Assembly (NCBI RefSeq): GCF_023373525.1
Contig: NZ_CP097218.1
Location: forward strand, 2,976,001-3,040,000
Length of the DNA: 64,000 nucleotides
Origin: Brachybacterium kimchii
GTDB taxonomy: Bacteria > Actinomycetota > Actinomycetes > Actinomycetales > Dermabacteraceae
Direction of reading: 5' to 3'
Positions 1-8,444 of this stretch are shown here, in pieces. The notes beneath the pieces were generated by a model, which was not told where the DNA came from, ran no database searches, and saw only the letters and a list, made by a program, of their open reading frames with translations. The position numbers and the translations under genes are program-made. The first letter of the stretch is position 1; each line of letters opens with the position of its first letter.

Positions 1-20
1 ATCCGTCGTGAGGAGGCCCC

Positions 21-581
21 ATGAGCAGCGACAGCACCGGCGCCGAGGGAACGCACCCCGTCGACATCGACACCCGCATCCGCGACCTGCCCGTCCGCGC
101 CGAGATCGCCGACGACACCCTGATCCTCGAGGTCGACATCGCGGGCACCGAGGAGCAGCTGTGGCGCGCGATCACCGACCCCGAGCAGCTCGCCCGCTGG
201 TCCCCCGTCGTCCCCGACCGTCCGCTCACCGAGGTCGGCCCCGCGCTCAGCCGCGAGAACCCCGAGGACGACCCGGTCACGGCCGACGTCCTCGCGACCG
301 CCGGCCAGCACGCGCTCACCCACCGCTGGGGCGACGCCACGATGGGCTGGATGATCGAGGAGGGCCGACTGGACATCCAGGTGGGCCTGCCCGACGTCCA
401 GCAGGCCCAGTACTTCGCGGCCGGCTGGCAGGTGTGCCTGGCGGTGCTCGACGCCCAGCTCAGCGGCCTCGACCAGGAGCGCATCGTGGGCATGGAGGCC
501 ATGGACCACGGCTGGGAGGAGCTGCGGGCGCGCTTCGCCCAGGAGTTCGGCCATCCGGACGGGGCAGCGCCGGAGGCGTGA
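21..581 (+). CDS. SRPBCC (START/AHSA1-like) domain protein
   Basis: A 186-residue protein that reads as the SRPBCC ligand-binding fold: a beta strand around residues 33-40 is followed by 'EEQLWRAITDPEQLARW', the helix-and-tryptophan pattern that opens AHSA1-type domains, and a long C-terminal helix from about residue 130 ('YFAAGWQVCLAVLDAQL') lines the cavity. Such proteins bind hydrophobic ligands or act as polyketide-cyclase-like or stress proteins; no catalytic residues identify a reaction here. The ATG is preceded by GAGGAGG at positions 10-16, which fixes the start. The first 25 residues are acidic and probably disordered. The following lipoprotein gene begins 34 bases downstream on the same strand, so co-transcription is possible. 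Family assignment is firm; the ligand is unknown. Confidence 0.8.
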   Translation: MSSDSTGAEGTHPVDIDTRIRDLPVRAEIADDTLILEVDIAGTEEQLWRAITDPEQLARWSPVVPDRPLTEVGPALSRENPEDDPVTADVLATAGQHALTHRWGDATMGWMIEEGRLDIQVGLPDVQQAQYFAAGWQVCLAVLDAQLSGLDQERIVGMEAMDHGWEELRARFAQEFGHPDGAAPEA

Positions 582-614
582 GGACCCGCCATGCGTCCTC
601 ATAGGATCGTGACC

Positions 615-986
615 ATGCGATCCCGTCCCACCCGCCCCCTGCTCCTCGCACCCGTCCTCGCCCTCACCCTTGCCGGCTGCGGCGCAGGACAGGGCGACTT
701 CTGCGAGGTGCTGAATGACAACACCGACCTCGCCGCGACGGTCTTCACCCCGGTCATCCCCGAGATGGTCGACGCGACGACGGTCCAGCAGCGGCTGGAC
801 CTCGTCGATCAGATCGAGGACCCGCCGAGCGATCTCGAGGACGACCTCACGACGTGGCGCAACTACCTGCAGAAGGCACTGGACAACATCGACGACGCGA
901 CCGCGGTGATCAACGCCGGTACGGACGAGGTGGATGCGGCCCAGGAGGCCCTGTTCGATCGATACACCGGAACGTGCATGTCCTGA
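615..986 (+). CDS. Small predicted lipoprotein
   Basis: A 123-residue secreted protein of unknown function. The N-terminus is basic (MRSRPTRP), then hydrophobic (LLLAPVLALTLAGC) and ends in the lipobox LAGC, so the mature protein should be lipidated at Cys22 and face outside the membrane. The rest is acidic and mostly helical with two further cysteines ('FCEVL' and 'TGTCMS' at the very C-terminus) that could form a disulfide. I start it at the ATG at 615; an in-frame ATG at 591 and a GTG at 609 would only add non-conserved residues ahead of the signal peptide. I do not recognise a named family. The 209 bases after it hold no gene; CTATCCT near 1106 could be part of a promoter for the sugar kinase downstream. 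Confidence 0.7.
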   Translation: MRSRPTRPLLLAPVLALTLAGCGAGQGDFCEVLNDNTDLAATVFTPVIPEMVDATTVQQRLDLVDQIEDPPSDLEDDLTTWRNYLQKALDNIDDATAVINAGTDEVDAAQEALFDRYTGTCMS

Positions 987-1195
987 TGCGCCCGGCGACA
1001 GATGCGGGGCCGCCGTCCCGTGAGAGCGCCGGGTGACCACCGACCCATGGCTCACCCGCCCCGCGGCAACAGGCGGCCGCGAGCGCGCGTCCGGCCGCCC
1101 TTTCCCTATCCTGGAGCGCATCGCCGTGCCGTGACGCCGCACGGCAGCGCGCCCGGAGCAGCCGGGCATCGCGACGCCCACCTGCTGGAGGACCT

Positions 1196-2686
1196 GTGAC
1201 CCCGCGCTTCTCGATCCCGACCGACGACGCCGTCGGCCCCTTCGTCGTCGGACTCGACGTCGGCTCCGGCGGCAGCCGCGCCGCCGTCTACGACGCGTCC
1301 GGACGCGAGGTCGGCACGCGCCATCACAAGGTCGAGCATGCGTTCACCACCGCCGCCGACGGCACCTCCACGATCGACGCCGACCAGGTCGTCGAGGAGC
1401 TGTGCGTGGCCATGGAGGCCGTCCTCGACGGCGCCCTGCCCGGGCCCGTCGTCGGCATCGGCGTCGACACGTTCGCCTCCTCGCTGATCGCGGTCGACGC
1501 CTCCGGCGCCGCCCTCACCCCGTGCATCACCTACGCGGACACCCGCTGCCGCGAGCAGGTCACCGCCCTGCGCGAGCAGCTCGACGCCGTCGCCCTGCAC
1601 GACCGCACCGGCTCCCGCCTGCACTCCTCGTACAACGCGCCGCGCCTGCGCTGGCTGCGCGAGGAGCACCCCGACGTCTTCTCCCGCGCGAGCTCGTTCA
1701 TGGCGCTCGGCGAGTACGTCGCCCTGAAGCTGCTGGGCGAGGGCGTGCTGGGCACCGCGTCGGCCGCCTGGGGCGGGATGATCGACCGCCGCACCGGCGA
1801 GTACGTTCCCGAGCTCCTGGAGGCCGCCGGGGTCTCCGCGGATCTGCTCGGGGCCCCGCGCGACCCCTCCCAGGGGCAGCCGGTCGCGGGCACCCCGCTC
1901 GCGCAGCGGATCCCCGCGCTGGCCGATGCCACCTGGATCCCCGTCGTCGGCGACGGCCTGACCGCGAACCTCGGGATCGGCGCCGTCGGCCCCGGCACCT
2001 GGGGCATCTCCACCGCCACCTCCGGCGCGATCCGCCAGCTGCTCGACACCGAGACCGGCACCCTGCCCGGGGGTCTCTGGGCCTACCGCGTCGATGCGCG
2101 CCGCACCCTCGTCGGCTCCGCGATGAGCGACGCCGGCCGCGTCCTCGACTTCGCCCGCACCCGCTTCGCGATCCCCGAGGACGTCTCCCAGATCGACACC
2201 GAGACCCTGCTCGGTGCGGCCCCGCAGGCCGGGAACCCGCTGGTGGTGCCATTCCTCTCCGGCGAGCGCGGCACCAAGTGGCGCGACAGCGCCCGCGCGG
2301 TCCTCGCGAACGTCTCCGCGTCCACCACCGCCGAGGACCTGCTGCGCGGCTGCTTCGAGGGCCTTGCCCTGTCCTACCTGCGCATCGCCGACCAACTGCG
2401 CGAGGTCGGCGGCGCCCCGCAGCGGATCGTGCTCTCCGGCGGCATGACGGAGAACGCTCCGGCCTGGCTGCACCTGCTGGCCGACGCCCTGCAGACCCCC
2501 ATCGACCACGTCGCGATCTCCCGCTCCACCATGCGCGGCGCCGCCCTGCTCGCCCTCGAGCAGACCGTGCCCGACGCCGAGCGGGCGCCGATCCCGGTGC
2601 GCAGCACGATCGAGCCGGTCGCCGCGCACGCCGACTACTACCGCGAACGCCTCGCGCGCTTCGAGATCCTCGCCGACGTCGCCTGA
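1196..2686 (+). CDS. FGGY-family carbohydrate kinase
   Basis: A 496-residue cytoplasmic sugar kinase of the FGGY family (gluconate, xylulose, glycerol, rhamnulose kinases), which phosphorylates a sugar or polyol with ATP. The actin-like fold is clear: the phosphate-1 loop 'GLDVGSGGSRAAVYD' (about residues 19-33), 'GIGVDTFASSLIAVD' (about 84-98), a substrate-loop 'TYADTR' region (about 107-112) and the C-terminal adenosine motif 'IVLSGGMTENAPAWLHLLA' (about 415-433). The length fits the family. Translation starts at a GTG at 1196 with CTGGAGGAC just upstream; I saw no better ATG. The sequence around TYADTR recalls gluconokinase-type members, but the substrate cannot be fixed by eye. The neighbouring acetyltransferase starts 59 bases downstream. 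Confidence 0.85.
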   Translation: MTPRFSIPTDDAVGPFVVGLDVGSGGSRAAVYDASGREVGTRHHKVEHAFTTAADGTSTIDADQVVEELCVAMEAVLDGALPGPVVGIGVDTFASSLIAVDASGAALTPCITYADTRCREQVTALREQLDAVALHDRTGSRLHSSYNAPRLRWLREEHPDVFSRASSFMALGEYVALKLLGEGVLGTASAAWGGMIDRRTGEYVPELLEAAGVSADLLGAPRDPSQGQPVAGTPLAQRIPALADATWIPVVGDGLTANLGIGAVGPGTWGISTATSGAIRQLLDTETGTLPGGLWAYRVDARRTLVGSAMSDAGRVLDFARTRFAIPEDVSQIDTETLLGAAPQAGNPLVVPFLSGERGTKWRDSARAVLANVSASTTAEDLLRGCFEGLALSYLRIADQLREVGGAPQRIVLSGGMTENAPAWLHLLADALQTPIDHVAISRSTMRGAALLALEQTVPDAERAPIPVRSTIEPVAAHADYYRERLARFEILADVA

Positions 2687-2745
2687 TGGCCCACTCGTCC
2701 GGCTCTCGGATTGCCTCGCGAGCCCGGACGCGGTGTGCTTGTGCC

Positions 2746-3735
2746 ATGGACCCGACACTGCGCGCCCCCAGCGTCCCCGAGCTGCTCCTCGCCGCCGACG
2801 CACTCGCCACCTGGCAGCGGGACGACGCACCGCTGCAGCTGCACCCCGGCGACCTGGGCTGGCACAGCATGAAGGGGCTGGCGGCGACCGCCGCGGCGAC
2901 CCGGGTCTGGGAGCTGGACGACGTGCCGGTCGCGATCGGGCTGCTCGACGGCCCGGACCTGCTGCGTCTGGCCTTCGCCCCCGGCGCGGAGGACGACGCG
3001 GCCCTGGCCCGACGGATCTCGAGCGATCTGGCCGATCCCTCGCACTGCATCCTCGACGCGGGCCCCGGTGCGGTCGAGGCGCGCGGCGCGGCCGCGCTCA
3101 GGCGCACCCTCGCGGCGGATGCCTGGGAGGAGGGCGAGCTCTGGACGCCGCTCCGCCTGGATCTGGGTCCGATGCCGGACATGAGCGACGCGCTGGCCTC
3201 CGCCGATGTCGTCGACCCGCAGTCCGCCCCGGACTTCACGGAGGACGAACCGACCCCCGATGCAGCGGACCCGGACGGCGGCCGGCCCACCGACCAGGGC
3301 CTGCCCGCGCGGCTCTCCCCCGTCGAGGAGTGGGCGCGCGTCCACTTCTCCGCGTTCCGACGGCGCGACCCCTCGCCCGCCGAGCTGCGAGGGCGCGCCC
3401 GGGACTGGACCGTGATGGCCGCGACCCCGCTCGCGAGCTCGTCGCTCACGCTGCTCGGCCGCGACGACGACTATGCGGCGGTCGCGATCGCGACGGTCTG
3501 GTCGGCGGGCGCCGGCCGGCCCGGGCTGCTCGAGCCCGTCGCCGTGCACCCCGAGCACCGCGGACGCGGGTTCGGCCGGGGGATCACGCTCTCCGCGCTC
3601 CATGCGCTGCGGGCGATGGGCGCCTCGAGCGCGCTCGTGTGCACGCCGAGCTCCCTCTCCGGCGCGGTGCCCACCTACCTCTCCGCGGGATTCCGGGCGG
3701 ACGACGAGGTGGCCGACATACAGCGGAGGTTCTGA
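2746..3735 (+). CDS. GNAT family N-acetyltransferase
   Basis: A 329-residue protein whose C-terminal half is a GNAT acetyltransferase domain. The acetyl-CoA loop is 'VAVHPEHRGRGFGRGITLSA' (about residues 266-285), matching the family's R/Q-x-x-G-x-G/A motif, followed by the helix and 'YLSAGFRADDEVADIQ' typical of motif B. The N-terminal half (1-150) has the same sheet-helix feel but no CoA loop, and a Pro/Asp-rich linker joins the two, so this may be a tandem GNAT with a degenerate first domain. I chose the ATG at 2746. An ATG at 2686 overlapping the kinase stop would add 20 residues, but their basic composition looks like untranslated leader. Substrate unknown. Confidence 0.75.
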   Translation: MDPTLRAPSVPELLLAADALATWQRDDAPLQLHPGDLGWHSMKGLAATAAATRVWELDDVPVAIGLLDGPDLLRLAFAPGAEDDAALARRISSDLADPSHCILDAGPGAVEARGAAALRRTLAADAWEEGELWTPLRLDLGPMPDMSDALASADVVDPQSAPDFTEDEPTPDAADPDGGRPTDQGLPARLSPVEEWARVHFSAFRRRDPSPAELRGRARDWTVMAATPLASSSLTLLGRDDDYAAVAIATVWSAGAGRPGLLEPVAVHPEHRGRGFGRGITLSALHALRAMGASSALVCTPSSLSGAVPTYLSAGFRADDEVADIQRRF

Positions 3736-3836
3736 GGGGCCCGCCCACCAGCCCCGGTGAGTGCCGGGCGCACGCCGAAGTCCCCTGCGCTCCGAAGTGC
3801 CCTGCGCACGCCGGCGGGCCGTGACAGTCTGACCGG

Positions 3837-5015
3837 GTGCACACCATCGACATCACCGACCCCCTCCTCCACGGCCACGCGGAACTCGAGCGGACCGCCC
3901 ACGGAGTGCGCGTCCATCGCCTGCCCGCCTGGCTGCGGCGGCTCTGGCCCGAGCCCAGGCTGATGGCCATGGAGCAGCAGCCCGCAGGCGTGCGGCTCGT
4001 GCTGGACACCGACGCCCGGGCCCTCGACCTCACCCTGCGCAGCGCCCGCGCGGCGTTCCCCACGGCCGAGCGCCCGCGCGGCGTGCTCGACGTCGTCATC
4101 GACGGCGAGGCGGTCTCCCACGACGTCCTCACCGGCGGCACGCTGGTCATCAATGACCCTTCCACGGGGGAGTCGTCGTTCAGCCCCGGCCCCGCGCACA
4201 CCTCCCGCATCGAGCTCCGACCCGGCACGCACCGCGTGGAGCTGTGGCTGCCGTACAGCGAGGGCATCCTGCTGGATTCCCTCCGCGCGGAGGCCGACAC
4301 GGGTACCGGTCGGCCGCTCGTGCGCCCCGTCGCCCCCTCGGGGCCGCGCTGGGTGCACCACGGGAGCTCCATCAGCCACGGCTCGAACGCCGCGACCCCG
4401 CTGGGGACCTGGCCGGTGCGCGCCGCCCGTGCCGTAGGCGCGGACCTGCGCAATCTCGGCTTCGGCGGCAGCGCCCTCGTCGACGCGCCCGTCGCACAGG
4501 TCATCCGGGACGCTCCGGCCGACGTCATCAGCCTCAAGCTGGGCATCAACCTGGTGGGAGGCGACATCATGCGCCGGCGGGCGCTCGTCCCCGCCATGCA
4601 CGGCTTCCTCGACACGATCCGCCAGGGCCACCCGGACACGCCCCTCGTGCTCGTCTCACCGCTCCACTGCAGCCTGTTCGAAGGGACTCCCGGGCCCAGC
4701 GCCCTGGATCCGCACGCGCTCGCACGCGGGGAGATCCGCTTCATGTCCACCGGCGATCCGGCCGACCTTGCCGGCGGTCGGCTGGACCTGCCCGCCGTCC
4801 GCGAGGTGCTCGCGGAGGTCTGCGCCGCCCGCGAGGATCCGCAGCTGCACCACATCGACGGCCTCGATCTCTACGGTGCGCAGGACGAGGCGGAGCTGCC
4901 GCTGCCCGATGCCCTCCACCCGGGCCCCGAGGCGCACGCCCGCATCGCCGAGCGGTTCGTCGAGCGCGTCTTCGCCGACGGCGGGGCGTTCGCCCAGCAC
5001 GGGGCACCGGCATGA
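3837..5015 (+). CDS. Two-domain SGNH/GDSL hydrolase (carbohydrate-esterase-like)
   Basis: A 392-residue esterase. Residues 1-165 form a beta-rich jelly-roll-like domain, and 170-385 an SGNH hydrolase with its blocks in order: 'HHGSSISHGSNA' (block I, nucleophile serine in GSSIS), 'NLGFGGSALVDA' (block II glycine), 'LKLGINLVGG' (block III asparagine) and 'DALHPGPEAHARIA' (block V Asp and His). This jelly-roll plus SGNH layout is that of acetyl esterases acting on carbohydrates, for example CE2, so deacetylation of sugars is likely but not shown. No signal peptide is visible, so it should act in the cytoplasm. Its GTG start at 3837 is the one that leaves a complete first domain. The stop overlaps the next start (ATGA), so the two genes are coupled. 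Confidence 0.8.
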   Translation: MHTIDITDPLLHGHAELERTAHGVRVHRLPAWLRRLWPEPRLMAMEQQPAGVRLVLDTDARALDLTLRSARAAFPTAERPRGVLDVVIDGEAVSHDVLTGGTLVINDPSTGESSFSPGPAHTSRIELRPGTHRVELWLPYSEGILLDSLRAEADTGTGRPLVRPVAPSGPRWVHHGSSISHGSNAATPLGTWPVRAARAVGADLRNLGFGGSALVDAPVAQVIRDAPADVISLKLGINLVGGDIMRRRALVPAMHGFLDTIRQGHPDTPLVLVSPLHCSLFEGTPGPSALDPHALARGEIRFMSTGDPADLAGGRLDLPAVREVLAEVCAAREDPQLHHIDGLDLYGAQDEAELPLPDALHPGPEAHARIAERFVERVFADGGAFAQHGAPA

Positions 5016-6013
5016 ACGGCGGTCCGACGGAGGTCAGCGTGCGCCCGGCGACGACCGAGGACGTCGCCGCCTTCACGGGCGCCTTCCCCGATCTGATCGA
5101 GGACCGCTGGCGACCGGGCGGCAACCGGCGCTCCTTCGTCGCGGTCGCGCCCAGCGGCTCGGGCGAACGCATCGTCGGCCACTGCCGCGCCGTCGACAAC
5201 ACGGTGCACCCGGGCTCGCGCGTCATGCTTCTCGAGGTGGCGCCTGACTTCCAAGGCCAGGGCGTGGACGATGCGCTGCTGCGGGCGCAGGTCGACGCCT
5301 CGACGGCGCCTCCCCGGATGAAGATCTTTGAGCACCAGGTCGCCGATCAGCAGCTCGCGGAGCGCTTCGGCGGTATCGCCGTGCAGGTCACGCCACCGTG
5401 GCGCTACGTCGTCGGTCCCGAGATGCGCGCGTGGGCGGCGCGGCACGGTCCGGTCGGCTCCGCCGAGATCGGTCCCGCGCTCGCCGAGGAGCCGGGCGAC
5501 CTGCTCGCGCTCGAGGTCGACCACTACATCGACCAGCACGCGTCCTGGTCTCCGACCGCGCCGCGCGAGTCGCTTCTCGTCGAGCTCGGCGAGGACCACG
5601 ATCCCCAGTCACCGTCCACCTGGGACCGCGGCCGCAGTCGAGCACTGCGACGGGACGGCCGGCTCGTCGCCGCCGTCCTGGTGTGGCCGGCCGAGGACGA
5701 CGAGGGCGGTGCGCGAGAGGTTTCGCTGCGCTCGCGCCCCTACGTCGGCCCGAGCTCGCGCGCCGACAAGGAGGCGTGCCTGGCCGCGCTCATCGACGCG
5801 AGCGCCGACGGCGACGAGCTGCTCATCGACTCCCACCTCACGATGCGCGAGGAGTGGGCGATGATGCGCGAGGTGCCGGGGCTGGTCCCGTCGGACGGCA
5901 TGGGGTGGATGGCGATCACCGCGATCCCCGTGCCCGGCGGACCCGTACCCCGACCCGTGCCGCGCGAGCTGGTGCCCGCGGAGACACCCTGGGTGCACGC
6001 GCTGCTGCCCTGA
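5012..6013 (+). CDS. GNAT-like acetyltransferase, probably tandem
   Basis: A 333-residue protein translationally coupled to the esterase by an ATGA overlap. Residues 6-110 follow the GNAT plan: 'VSVRPATTEDVAAFTGAFP' at the N-terminus, a central strand 'SRVMLLEVAPDFQGQGVDD' where the CoA loop Q-G-Q-G-V sits (about residues 70-88), then a helix. The C-terminal part (200-320) has a second sheet-helix region without a clear CoA loop. The acetyl acceptor cannot be named. Because it is coupled to an SGNH esterase and lies next to a LacI repressor, a role in handling acetylated sugars or amino sugars is a guess. It converges on the LacI gene with a 39-base gap. Confidence 0.65.
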   Translation: MNGGPTEVSVRPATTEDVAAFTGAFPDLIEDRWRPGGNRRSFVAVAPSGSGERIVGHCRAVDNTVHPGSRVMLLEVAPDFQGQGVDDALLRAQVDASTAPPRMKIFEHQVADQQLAERFGGIAVQVTPPWRYVVGPEMRAWAARHGPVGSAEIGPALAEEPGDLLALEVDHYIDQHASWSPTAPRESLLVELGEDHDPQSPSTWDRGRSRALRRDGRLVAAVLVWPAEDDEGGAREVSLRSRPYVGPSSRADKEACLAALIDASADGDELLIDSHLTMREEWAMMREVPGLVPSDGMGWMAITAIPVPGGPVPRPVPRELVPAETPWVHALLP

Positions 6014-6052
6014 GCGCCGCTCGAGGGTCCCGACGGCCGCCGGACGAGGGGA

Positions 6053-7096
6053 TCAGCGCTTGTCGTGAGAGGCGGCACCGTCGCGCCCGCCCGTGCTGCC
6101 GCGCACCACGAGGCGCACCGGCAGGGCGCCCTCGACGGGGCCCTTCACGCTGGAGGGCTGGCGGATGCGGCGCACGATGCGGTCCACGGCGACGCGTCCC
6201 TGCTCCCGCTTGGGCGCGGCGACGGTGGTGAGGCCGGCCCCGACCAGTCGCGAGAGCGGGATGTCGTCGTGGCCGATGACCTGCAGCTCCTGGGGAACCC
6301 GGATGCCGCTGCGCAGGGCCGCGACCAGAAGGCCCAGAGCCTGCAGGTCGTTGTAGCAGATCACCGCGTCGGGCAGCGGGTCGCCGGCGCCGCGCGTGGA
6401 CTCGATGAGCTCGGTGAAGGCGTCCTCCCCGCCGCGGGAGGTCGGGGGGAACGGGCCGATGCGGTGCACGCGCATGCCGTGGGAGGTGCCGATGGTGCGT
6501 GTGGAGCGCCAGCGCTCGCCGTCGGACCACGAGTTCGCGGGACCGGCCACGTAGGTCACGGTGCGCACGTGATGCGTGGCCAGGTGCGCCACCGCCTGGC
6601 TGATGCCGTGCTCGTAGTCCGGCGTGACGGAGTCCAGGCCGGCCACCCGACGGTTCAGCACCACGATCGGCACGCGCTTGGCCAGCTGCAGGAGCGTTGC
6701 GTCCGAGAGTCGCGTGCCGGTGAGCACGATGCCGTCGACCACCTCGAGGGAGCGCTCGAGGGAGATGCGCTCGCGCTCCTCGTCCTCACCCGAGTCCAGG
6801 AGGATCGGCAGGTACTCGGCGACGTGGGCGGCCTCCTGCATGCCGGAGAGCACCTCGGCGAAGTAGGGGTTCGACAGATCGGGTGCGGCGACGCCCAGCC
6901 GTCCCTGCCTGCCCTGCCGCTCCTGCTGGTCGGGGGCGTCCGTGCGGTAGCCGAGGCGCCGCGCGGCATCCATGACCTTCGCGTGGGTGGCGGCGCTGAC
7001 GCGACCGGGACGGGAGAAGGCGCGCGAGACCGTGCTCGGGGCGCACCCCACCTCGCGGGCCACGTCATAGATGGTGACGTGCTCCTTCTCCGTCAT
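6053..7096 (-). CDS. LacI-family transcriptional regulator
   Basis: A 347-residue repressor of the LacI/GalR family. The N-terminal helix-turn-helix and hinge are textbook: 'VTIYDVAREVGCAPSTVSRA' (about residues 6-25), then 'RVSAATHAKVMDAARRLGY'. The rest is the periplasmic-binding-protein-like sensor domain that binds a sugar effector ('GVAAPDLSNPYFAEVLSGM', 'DAVICYNDLQALGLLVAAL', 'VIGHDDIPLSRL'). The ATG at 7096 is preceded by GGGAGG and starts directly ahead of the HTH; an upstream in-frame ATG would add 23 unlikely residues. It may control the GPH symporter, the FGGY kinase or the esterase pair nearby; the window gives no operator that decides this. Confidence 0.9.
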   Translation of the reverse strand: MTEKEHVTIYDVAREVGCAPSTVSRAFSRPGRVSAATHAKVMDAARRLGYRTDAPDQQERQGRQGRLGVAAPDLSNPYFAEVLSGMQEAAHVAEYLPILLDSGEDEERERISLERSLEVVDGIVLTGTRLSDATLLQLAKRVPIVVLNRRVAGLDSVTPDYEHGISQAVAHLATHHVRTVTYVAGPANSWSDGERWRSTRTIGTSHGMRVHRIGPFPPTSRGGEDAFTELIESTRGAGDPLPDAVICYNDLQALGLLVAALRSGIRVPQELQVIGHDDIPLSRLVGAGLTTVAAPKREQGRVAVDRIVRRIRQPSSVKGPVEGALPVRLVVRGSTGGRDGAASHDKR

Positions 7097-7235
7097 CCTG
7101 TGCCTCCCTGGGACTCCGTCGGCCGACCAGCGGCAGGGTCCCAGGGTAGCCCGGGAGACGAGCACGACGGACGACGGGGCGCGGGCCCGACCCCGAGGCA
7201 GGCACGGGCCCGACCTCGAGGCATGGCGCGCGCTG

Positions 7236-7592
7236 TCACCCCGCCGCGAGGATCCCCCGGGGGTCGAAGGCGACCCGGATGGCGCGGATGCGGCCGTCCT
7301 CGACGTGGCACCAGTTGACCACCGGCGTCGGCTCGGAGCCGCCCACGCCGAGCGAGAACCAGGTCATGACATCGTTCTCGTCGACCAATCGCCGTTCCAC
7401 CTCGAGATGAGTGGTGGCCCTGGCGAGCCCCACGAGCCCCTCGAGGCAGTCCTCCCTCCCGCGGACGGAGGCGAGCGGGCCGTCGAAGGCGACCTCGTCG
7501 GCGAGGTGCGGGGCGAGGTCCGTGAAGTCGCGACGGCGCCAGCAGAGGAAATAGGTCTCGGCGAGTCCGCGAGGCGTGTGCGTGTCGGTCAT
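7236..7592 (-). CDS. NTF2/SnoaL-like small protein
   Basis: A 118-residue protein of the SnoaL/NTF2-like superfamily, small cone-shaped alpha-beta barrels that serve as isomerases, cyclases or ligand-binding modules. The pattern is an N-terminal helix 'LAETYFLCWRRRDFTDLAPH', then 'VAFDGPLASVRGREDCLEGL', then strands 'HLEVERRLVDENDVMTWFSL' and 'VVNWCHVEDGRIRAIRVAFD'. The length matches a single domain. It is divergent from the WYL regulator that starts at 7711 with 118 bases between them, so that regulator is the natural candidate to control it. Function otherwise unknown. Confidence 0.8.
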   Translation of the reverse strand: MTDTHTPRGLAETYFLCWRRRDFTDLAPHLADEVAFDGPLASVRGREDCLEGLVGLARATTHLEVERRLVDENDVMTWFSLGVGGSEPTPVVNWCHVEDGRIRAIRVAFDPRGILAAG

Positions 7593-7710
7593 GGCTCCTC
7601 CTGGAGGGCGTTGTCACCTGCGTGGAGACTCCAGGGAACGGGGCATCGACGACAGCTGTGTGTCGGTGTTTCCGGACCGGTTTCCCCCGTTGTCCGCCTA
7701 CCGTGGTCCC

Positions 7711-8412
7711 GTGAAGCGCAGCGACCGTCACCGTGCCCTCGTGGACCTCCTGCGCGCGCGGGCCGAGCAGCCGATCCCCGTGCCGCGCCTCGCCGAGCGC
7801 TTCGAGGTCTCCACGCGCACGATCGAACGGGACATCCGTGCGCTGCAGGAGGCGGGTGTCCCGATCTTCGGGGTCCCGGGGCGCACGGGAGGCTTCGCGA
7901 TCGGCCGGGACTACTCCCTGCCGCCCCTGGCGATCACGCCGTCCGAGGCTCTCGCCGTGCTCGCCGGCCTCGGCGTCATGCACGGCTCCCCGCTCGCCCG
8001 GGATGCCGGCCGAGTGCGGGACAAGGTGCTCGCCGCGATGAGTCCGCAGCAGCGGGCGCAGGGGCGCACGTTCGCCGCGCGCGTGGCGCTCATGGCCCCC
8101 GACGTCCCGACGGAGGACGAGGTGGCCCGCGTCGTCCGCGAGGTGCTCGTCGAGCCGAGGGTGGTCGAGCTCGCCTACAGAGACCCCCGCACGGGCGAGC
8201 GCACCGAGCGCTCGGTCGAGCCGCTGGGGATGATCCTGGTGCGCGGCAACTGGATCCTCGTCGGCTGGTGCCGACTGCGGGATGGCGTGCGCGGGTTCCG
8301 CACCGACGCGATCACCGCGATCCGGCAGACGTCCGAGCGTCCGCCCGTGCGCGACCCCGACCCCTTCGCGAGCGATCTCTCGCGCTGGGACTTCCTGGCC
8401 GCCGCGCCGTAG
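7711..8412 (+). CDS. YafY-type HTH/WYL-domain transcriptional regulator
   Basis: A 233-residue regulator with an N-terminal DeoR-like winged helix ('RHRALVDLLRARAEQPIPVP', 'VSTRTIERDIRALQEAGVPI') and a WYL-type ligand-binding domain in the C-terminal half. The core 'VVELAYRDPRTGERTERSVE' and 'LGMILVRGNWILVGWCRLRD' shows the usual strand order, although the eponymous W-Y-L reads W-I-L. Such regulators sense nucleotides or small ligands and often regulate the adjacent divergent gene, here the SnoaL-like gene. The GTG at 7711 is the start that puts the HTH at the N-terminus. An upstream extension to 7576 would enter the divergent promoter region. Confidence 0.85.
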   Translation: MKRSDRHRALVDLLRARAEQPIPVPRLAERFEVSTRTIERDIRALQEAGVPIFGVPGRTGGFAIGRDYSLPPLAITPSEALAVLAGLGVMHGSPLARDAGRVRDKVLAAMSPQQRAQGRTFAARVALMAPDVPTEDEVARVVREVLVEPRVVELAYRDPRTGERTERSVEPLGMILVRGNWILVGWCRLRDGVRGFRTDAITAIRQTSERPPVRDPDPFASDLSRWDFLAAAP

Positions 8413-8444
8413 GCACGTGCGTGCGGGTGCGGGACCGACCTCGG

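Noticed and set aside
1106-2830. Long minus-strand frame opposite the FGGY kinase
   Set aside because: Its translation is Arg/Gly/Ala-rich with no family pattern; it is the GC-driven shadow of the kinase gene.
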